64,000 nt of DNA from positions 723,157 to 787,156 of the forward strand of contig NZ_CP084029.1 in NCBI RefSeq assembly GCF_020181615.1, written 5' to 3'. The stretch comes from [Mycobacterium] crassicus. GTDB taxonomy: Bacteria; Actinomycetota; Actinomycetes; Mycobacteriales; Mycobacteriaceae. The position numbers were made by a program, and so were the translations under genes. Shown piece by piece: positions 49,862 to 59,700 of the stretch (position 1 is the stretch's first letter; the number at the start of each line of letters is the position of its first letter). The notes beneath the pieces were generated by a model. That model was not told the DNA's origin, ran no database searches, and saw only the letters and a list, made by a program, of their open reading frames with translations.

Positions 49862-51301
49862 CTACCAGTTGCTCGGCTCGTAGTCCTTGAGGAAGCACCC
49901 GTACAGATCCTCGCCGGCCTCCCCGCGCACGATCGGGTCGTAGACCCGGGCGGCGCCGTCAACCAGATCCAACGGGGCGTGGAAGCCCTCCTCGGCCAGT
50001 CGCAGCTTGGTGGGGTGCGGGCGCTCATCGGTGATCCAGCCGGTGTCCACGGCGGTCATCAGAATCCGGTCGCTCTCCAGCATCTCCTCCGCACTGGTGC
50101 GGGTGAGCATGTTCAGTGCCGCCTTGGCCATGTTGGTGTGCGGATGCCCCGGGCCCTTGTAGCGGCGGCTGAACTGACCCTCCATCGCCGACACATTCAC
50201 CACGTACTTACGCCGGGCTGCAGCCGCCGCCATCGCCGGACGCAACCGGCTCACCAGGATGAACGGCGCGGTCTGATTGCACAGTTGCACCTCGAGCAAC
50301 TCCAGGGCGTCGACCTCGTGCACGTGTTGCGTCCAGCTGTTGACCGCGGCGGTATCGGGCAGCAGCCCACCCGCGTCGATCGCGACCCCGGCGGCGATCC
50401 GCTCGGGGGACGCGCTGCGGGCGGTCAGGGCCAGCTCGGTCAACGCGTGCGGCGCCTGGTGCTCAGCGAGGCTGCCGGCCAGTGCCGCCGGGTGCGCGTC
50501 ACTGACGTGATCGAAGGTGACGACGTCGACCAGCTCGGCCGGCGGTGTGCGCTCGGCCTCCACCAGGGCGGCGTACGAGCCGGGGGCGCGGCGGACCGTC
50601 TGGGCGGCGTTGTTGATCAGGATGTCCAGCGGGCCCTGGGCGGCCACCGTGTCGGCCAGCGCCACGACCTGGGCCGGGTCACGCAGGTCGATGCCCACCA
50701 CCCGCAGCCGGTGCAGCCAGTCGGCGCTGTCGGGCATCGCGGCGAAGCGGCGGACCGCGTCGTTGGGAAAGCGGGTGGTGATCGTGGTGTGCGCGCCGTC
50801 ACGCAGCAGCCGCAGCGCGATGTACATGCCGATCTTGGCGCGCCCGCCGGTGAGCAGGGCGCGTCGGCCGGACAGGTCGGTGCGGGCGTCGCGCTTGGCG
50901 CGGCTGAAGGCGGCGCAGTCCGGGCAGAGCTGGTGATAGAACGCATCCACCCGCGTGTAGTGCTGCTTGCAGATGTAGCAGGGTCGCGAGCGGATCAGGG
51001 TGCCTGCCGACGCGCCGACGGCGGCCGAGACCAGCGGGATGCCCTGGGTCTCGTCGTCGATGCGGCCCGGGGCGCCGGTGGCGGTGGCGGCGACGACGGC
51101 CTTGTCGGCGGCGGCCACCGCGTCCCGCCTGGCGTCGCGGCGGGCCTTCTTCACCGCCTTGAACATCCGCGCGGTGGCGCGGCGCACCTTGATGGCATCC
51201 GGGTGCTCGGGCGGCAGCGCATCGACCTCGGCGAGCACCTGCAGGCAGGTGGCGAGTTTCTGCGGGTCGATGGCGGTCACGCCTGGTAAGGGTACGGGCA
51301 C
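49862..51301 (-). CDS. Zinc-ribbon SDR-like oxidoreductase with altered active site
   Basis: A 479-residue protein. Residues 1-95 are helical and Ala/Arg-rich. A treble-clef zinc site follows (CYICKQHYTRVDAFYHQLCP, then the second CxxC), then an SDR domain: ALLTGGRAKIGMYIALRLL, DILINNAAQ and GPGHPHTNMAKAALNML. Where a Tyr-x3-Lys is expected the sequence is Thr-x3-Lys (TNMAK), so redox catalysis by the usual route looks impaired. The GTG at 51301 has GATAAT about 7 nt upstream (leaderless possible); GTG 51277 is the alternative. Confidence 0.8.
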   Translation of the reverse strand: MPVPLPGVTAIDPQKLATCLQVLAEVDALPPEHPDAIKVRRATARMFKAVKKARRDARRDAVAAADKAVVAATATGAPGRIDDETQGIPLVSAAVGASAGTLIRSRPCYICKQHYTRVDAFYHQLCPDCAAFSRAKRDARTDLSGRRALLTGGRAKIGMYIALRLLRDGAHTTITTRFPNDAVRRFAAMPDSADWLHRLRVVGIDLRDPAQVVALADTVAAQGPLDILINNAAQTVRRAPGSYAALVEAERTPPAELVDVVTFDHVSDAHPAALAGSLAEHQAPHALTELALTARSASPERIAAGVAIDAGGLLPDTAAVNSWTQHVHEVDALELLEVQLCNQTAPFILVSRLRPAMAAAAARRKYVVNVSAMEGQFSRRYKGPGHPHTNMAKAALNMLTRTSAEEMLESDRILMTAVDTGWITDERPHPTKLRLAEEGFHAPLDLVDGAARVYDPIVRGEAGEDLYGCFLKDYEPSNW

Positions 51302-51351
51302 CTGCGCCGATTATCGATTTGCTCCAGATCGCCAATACACTCGCTGGCGCC

Positions 51352-52944
51352 ATGACCGAGATCTCCACCGAAGCGGGCCGCCGCCGGACCTTCGCCGTCA
51401 TCAGCCACCCCGACGCCGGCAAGTCCACCTTGACCGAGGCGCTGGTGCTGCATGCCAAGGCCATCACAGAAGCCGGCGCGGTGCACGGCAAAGCCGGTCG
51501 TCGCGCCACGGTGTCGGACTGGATGGAGATGGAGAAAGCCCGCGGCATCTCCATCACGTCGACGGCGCTGCAGTTCCCGTACCGTACCGCCCGGGGGCAG
51601 GACTGCGTCATCAACCTGCTCGACACCCCCGGCCACGCCGACTTCTCCGAAGACACCTACCGGGTGCTGACCGCCGTCGACTCCGCGGTCATGCTGATCG
51701 ACGCCGCGAAGGGCCTCGAACCGCAGACCCTCAAGCTGTTCCAGGTGTGTCGTCACCGCCGGATCCCGATCATCACGGTGATCAACAAATGGGACCGCCC
51801 CGGCCGGCACGCCCTGGAACTGATGGACGAGATCCACACCCGGATCGGGCTCAGGCCCACCCCGCTCACCTGGCCGGTCGGCATCGCCGGCGACTTCAAA
51901 GGGGTGCTCGACCGCCGGTCCGGAAACTTCATCCGGTTCACCCGTACCGCCGGTGGCGCCACCGCGGCACCCGAGGAGCACATCGCCGCGGCCGATGCCC
52001 ACGACGCGGCCGGCATCGACTGGGACACCGCGGTCGAAGAATGCGAGCTACTGAGCGCCGACGGCTCCGACTTCGACCGCGAGGCGTTCCTCGACTGCAC
52101 GGCATCACCGGTCCTGTTCACCTCGGCGGCGCTGAACTTCGGGGTGAATCAGCTGCTCGACGTGCTCACCGAGCTGGCGCCGCCGCCCGGCGGGGCGCTC
52201 GACGTCGACGGTGCGCGACGGGCCACCGACGCGCCGTTCAGCGCGTTCGTGTTCAAGGTGCAGGCCGGAATGGACTCCGCCCACCGCGATCGCATCGCGT
52301 TCGCGCGGGTGTACACGGGGACCTTCGAACGCGGCGACGTCCTCACCCACGCCTCGACCGGCAAGCCGTTTGTCACCAAGTACGCCCAGTCGGTGTTCGG
52401 CCAGCAGCGCTCGACCCTGGACACCGCCTGGCCCGGTGATGTGATCGGGCTGGCAAACGCCGCCGCCCTGCGCCCGGGCGACACCCTGTATTGCGATGTG
52501 CCCGTGCAGTATCCGCCGATCCCGAGCTTCTCGCCCGAGCACTTCTCGGTGGCCCGCAACGCCGACCCCAGCAAGCACAAGCAGTTCCGCCGTGGCATCG
52601 AGCAGCTGGATCAGGAGGGCGTCGTTCAGGTGCTGCGCTCGGATCGCCGCGGCGACCAGGCCCCGGTGCTCGCCGCCGTCGGCCCGATGCAGTTCGAGGT
52701 GGCCGCACACCGGATGGCCACCGAGATCGGCGCGCCGATTCAGCTGGAGTCGTTGCCGTATCAGGTCGCGCGGATCGTGGAGCCCCACGACGTGGACTTC
52801 GTCTCCAAGCAGTCGCTGGCGGAGGTCATGACCCGCACCGACGGCGTGCACCTGGTGTTGTTCTCCAACAGCTGGCGGCTGCAGGGTTTCCAACGCGACA
52901 ACCCCGACGTACAGCTGCGGTCCCTGGTGGCCGCGGACGGGTAG
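51352..52944 (+). CDS. prfC: Peptide chain release factor 3
   Basis: A 530-residue translational GTPase: G1 FAVISHPDAGKSTLTEAL, the RGISITSTALQF switch I, G3 LLDTPGHADFSEDTYRVL, G4 ITVINKWDRP. The rest has domain II (HASTGKPFVTKYAQSVFGQQ) and the RF3 C-terminal domain (GPMQFEVAAHRM). RF3 removes class I release factors from the ribosome. ATG 51352 is at the GTPase domain start. It is divergent from the zinc SDR-like gene. Confidence 0.93.
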   Translation: MTEISTEAGRRRTFAVISHPDAGKSTLTEALVLHAKAITEAGAVHGKAGRRATVSDWMEMEKARGISITSTALQFPYRTARGQDCVINLLDTPGHADFSEDTYRVLTAVDSAVMLIDAAKGLEPQTLKLFQVCRHRRIPIITVINKWDRPGRHALELMDEIHTRIGLRPTPLTWPVGIAGDFKGVLDRRSGNFIRFTRTAGGATAAPEEHIAAADAHDAAGIDWDTAVEECELLSADGSDFDREAFLDCTASPVLFTSAALNFGVNQLLDVLTELAPPPGGALDVDGARRATDAPFSAFVFKVQAGMDSAHRDRIAFARVYTGTFERGDVLTHASTGKPFVTKYAQSVFGQQRSTLDTAWPGDVIGLANAAALRPGDTLYCDVPVQYPPIPSFSPEHFSVARNADPSKHKQFRRGIEQLDQEGVVQVLRSDRRGDQAPVLAAVGPMQFEVAAHRMATEIGAPIQLESLPYQVARIVEPHDVDFVSKQSLAEVMTRTDGVHLVLFSNSWRLQGFQRDNPDVQLRSLVAADG

Positions 52945-52952
52945 CTCGGCCG

Positions 52953-53828
52953 CTAGGCGCGCAGCCGCACCATTCGCGTCGTCGAACTCTCATCGAGCTC
53001 CACCAGGTCCGAGTAGGACCGCAGGAAATCGCTGAATGACTTGTACCCCAGGGCTTTCTCGCTGAACGACGGATCCATGCGCTTCATCTGGGCCTTGACC
53101 GACGAGTTGTGCAGCCACTCGACGTCGTCTTTCTCCAAGCCGATCTGCAGCGCCCGGATGAGCAGTCCGGTGGCGGTGTCCTGCGGATCCGGTGGCGGCG
53201 GCTCCTCGGGCTCCTCTTTGGCCTGGCGAGTGCGCCGCTTCGGTTCGGCGTCGGCGTCGGCGGGTGCGGGCTCGAACACCGGCACTCCGGGCAGCGCGTC
53301 GTAGCTGACGAAGTCGTCGCAGGCCGCGGCCAGGGCGCGACTCGTCGAGCCGGCCACCCCGATTCCGACGACATAGCGGCCCAAGCGTTTACAGCGCTGA
53401 GCCAGCGGGATGTAGTCGGAGTCGCCGGCCACGATCACCACATGGGTCAGGTCCGGCAGCCGGAACATGTCCTCGACCGCGTCGACGGCCAACCGGATGT
53501 CGGCGCCGTTCTTGCCGTAGGCGGCCGCCGGGAACAACTGCACCAGATCGACCGCTCGCCCCACCAGCTGCGCGCGGTAACCGGTGTTGACCTCGGCCGA
53601 CCAGTCGGCGTAGGCGCGGGTGAGCACCAGTGTCCCGAACGACGATGCGAAGTCGATGATCGCCCCGACGTCGACGGTGGCCCGCGCCAGCTTGTCCGGG
53701 TGCTTGGCCAGGCCCTTGGACTTGTCCTTTTGAAACGAACTGCGCCCGTTGACCTGGTCGTAGCGGGAGATCACGATGTTGTCGAAGTCGAGGTAGACCG
53801 CGACCCGGGTATCGCCGGATTCCGTCAT
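52953..53828 (-). CDS. NYN-domain nuclease with C-terminal OST-HTH/LOTUS-like region
   Basis: A 291-residue protein. Residues 1-150 form a NYN (PIN-like) ribonuclease domain: VAVYLDFDNIVISRYD (first Asp), NGADIRLAVDAVEDMFR and VVIVAGDSDYIPLAQRCK. After an acidic/Pro linker, residues 215-291 (AQMKRMDPSFSEKALGYKSF, then SDFLRSY) resemble the OST-HTH RNA-binding domain. Predicted to cleave RNA. It converges with prfC eight nt away. ATG 53828 chosen (MTESGDTRVAVYLD). Confidence 0.88.
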   Translation of the reverse strand: MTESGDTRVAVYLDFDNIVISRYDQVNGRSSFQKDKSKGLAKHPDKLARATVDVGAIIDFASSFGTLVLTRAYADWSAEVNTGYRAQLVGRAVDLVQLFPAAAYGKNGADIRLAVDAVEDMFRLPDLTHVVIVAGDSDYIPLAQRCKRLGRYVVGIGVAGSTSRALAAACDDFVSYDALPGVPVFEPAPADADAEPKRRTRQAKEEPEEPPPPDPQDTATGLLIRALQIGLEKDDVEWLHNSSVKAQMKRMDPSFSEKALGYKSFSDFLRSYSDLVELDESSTTRMVRLRA

Positions 53829-53906
53829 GGGTCCAGTGTCGCGCACCACCGGTCTCAGCCATAACGGCTTGGCGGGTACTCACCCACAGGGTTCCAGCGG
53901 GCGCCC

Positions 53907-54215
53907 CTACCCGGCCTTGTACCACCGCGGGATCAGGTCCGGGTCTGGCAGCGGGTAGCGCCCGTAGAACCCGTGCGGATCCCCGCGCAGCACCTGGGCG
54001 TTCTGTAATTCGGCGCGTTGCCGGATCTCGCGGAGGAGCTTCAGCTCGGCGGCGCGGCGTGCGGCGTACCAGCGCAGCAGCCGTCGCGCGGCGATCACCA
54101 GCAAGGTGATCACGACACCGGCCAGAATGAGCCAACGCAGCCACCACAGCAGCCCGAGGAACAACAGGATGCCCAAGCCCGTTCCGTCGCTGTCCGACTG
54201 TTTGCGATTCCCCAT
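53907..54215 (-). CDS. Small membrane protein with a coiled-coil tail
   Basis: A 102-residue protein: a 16-residue polar start, a long hydrophobic segment (ILLFLGLLWWLRWLILAGVV), then a basic amphipathic helix (RRLLRWYAARRAAELKLLRE) and a C-terminal PDPDLIPRWYKAG. One or two membrane helices with a cytoplasmic tail; no family recognised. Monocistronic between the NYN and toxin genes. Confidence 0.65.
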   Translation of the reverse strand: MGNRKQSDSDGTGLGILLFLGLLWWLRWLILAGVVITLLVIAARRLLRWYAARRAAELKLLREIRQRAELQNAQVLRGDPHGFYGRYPLPDPDLIPRWYKAG

Positions 54216-54256
54216 GGTCGCGACGGTAAACCGGGGGTCTGACAGAGCACGGGCGG

Positions 54257-54655
54257 CTAACGACCCGGGGAAGTAGTCGGCAGGCCGAGGGATTCGGCGG
54301 CGTCGAGCAGACGTTGGTCGTAGGCGACAAACGCCGTCAATCTGGCGCCGAACACCGCGTGACCGGTAGCCAGATGGATCGCATCCAGGGAGCGCAGTGT
54401 CGGGTCGGGATATGCCGCGGCGACGGCCCGAACCACCTCGTTCACCTCATGCCGGGAGATCCGTGCCAGCGTTGCCGGGACATCGACCAGCAACGACGGC
54501 TCCACCTGTCGGATAGCACGAGGCAGTTCGACCTCGATCAGCGTTGAGGACACCCATGGCGCTGGTTCCTGTGCGGCAAGCCAATCGACGAGCGCATCAC
54601 TTTCCGGCTCGCGCCGGATGAGCTTCACCAGAGCCGACGTGTCCAGATACAGCAT
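54257..54655 (-). CDS. PIN-domain ribonuclease toxin
   Basis: A 132-residue PIN protein: MLYLDTSALVKLIRREPESD, STLIEVELPRAIRQVEP, TLRSLDAIHLATGHAVFG and FVAYDQRLLDAAESLGL. The catalytic acidic set is intact. ATG 54655 overlaps the antitoxin stop (TGATG), so expression is tightly coupled to its neutraliser. Confidence 0.88.
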   Translation of the reverse strand: MLYLDTSALVKLIRREPESDALVDWLAAQEPAPWVSSTLIEVELPRAIRQVEPSLLVDVPATLARISRHEVNEVVRAVAAAYPDPTLRSLDAIHLATGHAVFGARLTAFVAYDQRLLDAAESLGLPTTSPGR

Positions 54656-54927
54656 CAGTAGCTCTCGTCATCCCGCATCTCGCGGAGCAGTTCTCCTGCC
54701 TCGTGATCGGTACGAATCGGACCCGATGGACGAGGCACCGGCCCGCTGACGGTCGCCGGATGAAGTAGCCCCGCGTTGATCATCTCGGCTAGTGGACTGT
54801 CCTGGGCAGGGACGAGGCGGGCGACTACCGTTCCCCGCTCGGTGATCTCGAGATGCTCGCCGCGCTTGACGCGTGCCAGTACACCGGCGGTGTTCTGATT
54901 CAGCTCGCGCACCGGAACCTCGGACAT
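54655..54927 (-). CDS. Phd/YefM-type antitoxin
   Basis: A 90-residue protein: EVPVRELNQNTAGVLARVKR and GEHLEITERGTVVARLVPAQ form the Phd fold, and DHEAGELLREMRDDESY is the acidic toxin-binding tail. The AT-rich gap upstream holds a perfect palindrome, its probable operator. Confidence 0.88.
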   Translation of the reverse strand: MSEVPVRELNQNTAGVLARVKRGEHLEITERGTVVARLVPAQDSPLAEMINAGLLHPATVSGPVPRPSGPIRTDHEAGELLREMRDDESY

Positions 54928-54936
54928 GAGAAAATG

Positions 54937-54956
54937 GTACTACCAATTTGTAGTAC
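54937..54956. promoter_or_regulatory. Perfect palindrome upstream of the antitoxin
   Basis: GTACTAC (54937-54943), 6 nt, GTAGTAC (54950-54956), an uninterrupted 7-bp inverted repeat in an AT-rich patch 10 nt upstream of the antitoxin start. Very likely its operator. Confidence 0.6.
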
Positions 54957-54972
54957 AAATCTTGCGGTCGCC

Positions 54973-56730
54973 TCACGCCTCCCGCAACCGCAACGCCAAC
55001 CCGGAGGCCCGCACCGCTCGCCGATTCAGCGCGGCGCGGATCTCCTCTTCGGATCCGACCACCCGGACCTTGTGCTTGGCGCGGGTCACCGCGGTATAGA
55101 ACAACTCGCGGGTCAGCAGCCGCGACTCGACCGGCGGCATCAGCACGGTCACCGCGTCGGCTTCGCTGCCCTGGCTCTTGTGGATGGTCATCGCATACAT
55201 GCTGTCCACGTCGGAGAGTCGGCCGGTAGCGAAATCGACCGGGCCCGATGCCGTCGCGATCACCGCCCGCAGCCCCTCACTGTGGGCCGTGACCACACCG
55301 GTGTCGCCGTTGCGTACCCCCAAGCCGTAGTCGTTGGCCGTGACCAGTAGCGGCCGCCCGGCATACCAATCCGCCCACGCCGTGTCCCCGGTCCGCTCGG
55401 ATACCCAGCGTCGCACCTGACGATTCCAGTGGTTCGCGCCGTGCGGGCCGTCGCGGTGCGCGCACAGCAACCGGTGCTCATCGAGGTTGCGCAACGCTTC
55501 ACGCGCGTCGCCGAACAGCGCGGCCTCGCGCACCCGCAATGCGTGCGGCACCGCGATCGCCGCCAACTGGTCGGCCAGCGCGGCCGGGCCGTCGACGTCG
55601 ATCCATTCCCGGTGCTCGTCACCGGAGCGCAGCAGGTCGATCACGGTGTCGCCGTCGCCGACGCGAATCGCCGCGGCCAGTTCGCCGATCGGCTTCTTGT
55701 AGCGGTGCGCGGTCGCCAGGGTCGCCACCCGGGTACCCGGGCGCGCCGCCAAACCATCCACCAGGTCGGCCAGCACCGCGCCGGCCTCCACCGACGCCAG
55801 CTGGTCGGGGTCACCCACCAGGATCAGCCGGGCGGTCGGCCGCACCGCCTCCAACAATCGAGCCATCAGCGTCAGCGACACCATCGACGTCTCGTCGACC
55901 ACTACCACGTCGTGCGGCAGCCGGTTGGCCCGATTGTGCTTGAACCGCGACGAATTCCCGGGCCGCGAACCCAGCAGCGAGTGCAGTGTGCTCGCCTGTA
56001 GCCCGTCCAGCCGGGCCTGATCCACCGGATCCAGACGGGAGACCTCGCCGGCGACCGCCTCGGTCAGCCGTGCCGCGGCCTTACCGGTGGGCGCCGCCAG
56101 CGCGATGCGCAGGCCCGGCCGCCCGGAGGCCTCGGCCTGCTCGGCCAGCAGCGCCAGCAACCGGGCCACGGTGGTGGTCTTGCCGGTGCCCGGCCCGCCG
56201 GTGAGCACCGTGACCGCCTGAGTCAGCGCGATCTCGGCGGCGGTGCGCTGCTCGTGATACTCCGGCGGGAACAATCGCTCGAACGCCGCCGGTTCGGCCG
56301 CCCCGGCGTGCGGCGTGGACAGCGCCAGCAGGTCCGCGCAGACCTGCTCCTCCTCACGCCAATACCGGTCCAGGTAGAGCAGCCCGCCAGAAGCGATGTC
56401 GTAGAGCCGCAGCACCTGCTCGGTCACCAGCGAACTGGCGCGCACCGCGGCCAACCAGGCCGTCGGCTCCGGCCATGCCAACTCCGGAAGCTCGGCGCTG
56501 CCGGCCACCGAGGCCAGCTCCACACAGACCGAGCCGGTGCGCAGCGCTCGAACGGTCAGCGCCAACGCCAGCGCGACCGATTCGTCGGTCTCCTTGCCCA
56601 GTACGCAGAGCCGTTGGGCGGTATGCACATCGGCGGCCTCAAGTACCCCGGCGTCGTTGAACTCGTGCAGCAACCCGGTGGCATCGCGTGCTATCCGGCA
56701 GGACCACGGGTCGTCGATCGGATGGCTCAT
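54973..56730 (-). CDS. recD: Exodeoxyribonuclease V subunit RecD
   Basis: A 585-residue superfamily 1B helicase: Walker A VTVLTGGPGTGKTTTVARLL near residue 170, Walker B DVVVVDETSMVSLTLMARLL, ILVGDPDQLASVEAGAVL, and C-terminal SMYAMTIHKSQGSEADAVTV and YTAVTRAKHKVRVVG. RecD is the 5'-to-3' motor of RecBCD. ATG 56730 overlaps the recB stop (ATGA). It is the last gene of the recC-recB-recD operon. In mycobacteria RecBCD serves single-strand annealing repair rather than RecA-dependent recombination. Confidence 0.94.
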   Translation of the reverse strand: MSHPIDDPWSCRIARDATGLLHEFNDAGVLEAADVHTAQRLCVLGKETDESVALALALTVRALRTGSVCVELASVAGSAELPELAWPEPTAWLAAVRASSLVTEQVLRLYDIASGGLLYLDRYWREEEQVCADLLALSTPHAGAAEPAAFERLFPPEYHEQRTAAEIALTQAVTVLTGGPGTGKTTTVARLLALLAEQAEASGRPGLRIALAAPTGKAAARLTEAVAGEVSRLDPVDQARLDGLQASTLHSLLGSRPGNSSRFKHNRANRLPHDVVVVDETSMVSLTLMARLLEAVRPTARLILVGDPDQLASVEAGAVLADLVDGLAARPGTRVATLATAHRYKKPIGELAAAIRVGDGDTVIDLLRSGDEHREWIDVDGPAALADQLAAIAVPHALRVREAALFGDAREALRNLDEHRLLCAHRDGPHGANHWNRQVRRWVSERTGDTAWADWYAGRPLLVTANDYGLGVRNGDTGVVTAHSEGLRAVIATASGPVDFATGRLSDVDSMYAMTIHKSQGSEADAVTVLMPPVESRLLTRELFYTAVTRAKHKVRVVGSEEEIRAALNRRAVRASGLALRLREA

Positions 56731-59700
56731 GCCGCCACCCCCTGATGCAGCAGATCTGACAGGGCGATCACCAGTGCCGCCGGCGGCCGCCAGCTGAACA
56801 CCCCGGCGGGATGGCCGTCGAGAATCGGAGTGCCCGGCCCGCACATGCCGCGCACGAACAGATACAGCACCCCGCCCAGATGCCGGTCCGGGTCGTAATC
56901 CGCTTGGCGCCATCGTAAAAACCTGTGCAGCACCGCGGTGTACAGCAGCGCCTGCAGCGGGTAGTCCGAGTGCAGCATCGCCTCGGCCATCCGGGGGAAG
57001 CTGTAATCGGCGGCGGTCTCGCCGAGCTGATTGGTCTTGTAGTCCACCACCAGGTAGCGCTGGTCAGGCAGGCGCAGCACCACGTCGAGTGAACCGGACA
57101 GGTAGCCGCGCAGCGATTGGCCGCCGAGTGCGTCGGACAGCAGCCGGTCGGCGTAAACCGCGAACGGATCCTCAGGAGTCAGGTGCTCGCGCAGCAGCAT
57201 GCCGACATCGGCGACTCGGACCTGCGGCACCTCCCCAGGAGAGTCACCACCGGCCAGTGGAATCTCAAAATCCAACTCCCTCAACCGGTCCGGTATCCCA
57301 ATCTGTCGCAACGTCAACCCGTCGGCCAGTGGGCCCAGCGAAGTGTCGTGCATCGGCACCAACGCCTGCGCCAGCTCGGCGGCGTCGACCCCGATCGGCC
57401 ACCACGGCTGGTGGTCTCGCACCTGCGCGGCCAGCTCGGCGGCCAGATCCGCGGCGAACGGGTCGGCGGTCTCCAGCGCCGCGTGCACCAGCGATCCGAA
57501 TGTTTTGCCGCCGGGCAGATCCGCCATCGGTGAGCGCAGCTCGGCGCCGGTGTGCGGGGCGGCCTCGTTGACCGAGATGTCTTCGGACTCGTCGTCGCGG
57601 GCGTGGCTCTCCGGCTCACTGTGCACCCCGGTGCCCGCTTGTCCTTCATCAGCGCCGCGGATCAAAGCCGAATAGGAGGTGCGTCGCCACCCGGTGTCGA
57701 TGGTGCGGTGAAAGTGGCGCACCGCCAAGTCTTTCGGCGTCGCCTGCCGGGGTAGCGGGGTGGGTGCGGCCACCTTGGCGTGCTCGACCACCGGGCCGCC
57801 GGCGTCCTGCCAGCCCTCGAACACCGCCCAGGCGTCGGCGTCGCTGATCCTCGGTGTGCAGCCGGTCGGCACCTCGGCCTGGCCGAGCGAGCGACCGCGC
57901 AGCAGTCGGGACAGCCCGCTGTTGGCCTCGTCACGGCTGGGGCCCCACCACGCCACCACCTGCGATTGCGCTCGGGTCAGCGCGACGTAGGTGTTACGCA
58001 GGTGATCGACCGCCTCCTCGACGTGGTGCAGGCTCGTGGCCAGGCCCCGATCCGGCCCGTCATCGCCGCCGATGTACAGGCAGCGCGTCTCGGAGCCGTC
58101 CGCGGCGGGCTCGTGGTAGAGCAGGTTCCCCTTGCCGCCGATGTAACGGTTGAACAGAAACGGCAGGTACACGATCGGGAACTGCAGGCCCTTGGCGGCG
58201 AACAGCGTCATGATCTGCACGGCCCCGGCATCGCTGTCCAGTCGGCGACTGCGTTCGGTGGCCCGGCTGGTGCGGTCCTCACACTGCTTGCGCAGCCAGT
58301 CCCGCAGGCCCGGCAGGCCCAGTCGGTCGGCGTGCGCCGTCTCGTGCAGCAGCTGACCGACGTGCGCGCAGTCGGTCAGCTGCCGCTCACCGCCGCGCTG
58401 GCTGAGCACCCGCCGGCCCATTCCGGCCAGTCTGGCCGCCTCGAACACCGCGGCGATCCCGCGCAACCGGGCGTGGTCGATCCACTCGCGCAATGTCTGG
58501 GCCACGCGATCGGTGAGGCCGTCGCCGCCGGAAGCCAAAGTCTCGGCGGTCTCGCCGAAGAACATCGTGCATGCCGCGGCGCGCACCAAGCCGCTGCGGT
58601 GCGGGGCGTCGAACGCCTCCAGCAGGCACAACCAATCCGCGGCCGCGCGAGAGACGAACACATCCGCATCACCGGTGTAGACCACCGGGATGTCCAACGC
58701 GGTCAGCGCATCCCGGCACAGCGCGGCGTCCTCGTGGCGCTCGACCAGGATCGCGACATCCCCGGCGGTGATTGGCTCCCCGTCGTAGGTCGCCTCCGAG
58801 CCGAGCAGGGCGGCGACGTCGGCAGCCAGATCGGACGGGATGTAGTCGCGCAGCACGCCGATCGTGATGTCCTTGCTGGCCGGGCAGCGAACCGTGGGCC
58901 GGTCGACCACCCGCAGCCGAAAGGGCGCGTTGCGCGGCGCCCCGGCCAACCGCTGCCCGCGGTGGTGGGCTTCGACATCCGGCACCACGATCTCCGGATG
59001 GCCCAGCTGCACCCCGCCCAGCACGACCTGCAGGCTGTCGACCAGATCGGAGTCGCTGCGGTAGTTGGTGTCGAGGGTGCGATGCTCGTCGGCGTTGCGG
59101 GCGGCTGCCAGGTAGGTGTAGATGTCGCCGCCGCGGAAACCGTAGATGGCCTGCTTGGGGTCGCCGATCAGCACCAGCGTCGAATGCCCGCGGAAACCGG
59201 CGTCGATGACCTCCCACTGCACCGGGTCGGTGTCCTGGAATTCGTCGACCATGACGATCGGCCAGCGCCGACGCATGCGTTCGGCAGCATCGGAATCACT
59301 GCGCCGCAACGCATCTCGAAGAAGGGTGAGTAGGTCGGTGTAGCCCAGGATGCCTTGTCGGCGTTTGCGGTGCGCCAATTCGGCCAGCACCTCGCCGGCG
59401 AACTCCAGTCGGGCGGCCGCCGACGAGCCTGGGTCCGGATCGGCCGGTCGCAGCTGTGCGGACGGCTCCTCGACCACTCTGGCGGCCAGCGCCAGTGCCT
59501 CGGCACGGCCGAACGGTGGAGCGTTCTCGGCGTGACCGAAGTGCGCCAGATAGCGGTCGTCGACGATCTCGCCGACCAGATCGGCAAGGCTTTCCACCAA
59601 CGTCAGGGTCTCGTCGGTGTCACCGGCCACCCCGAGGGATTTGAGCACCAGCGAACAGAACTGGTGGATGGTGACGATCGTCGCGGCATCGAAATCGGCC

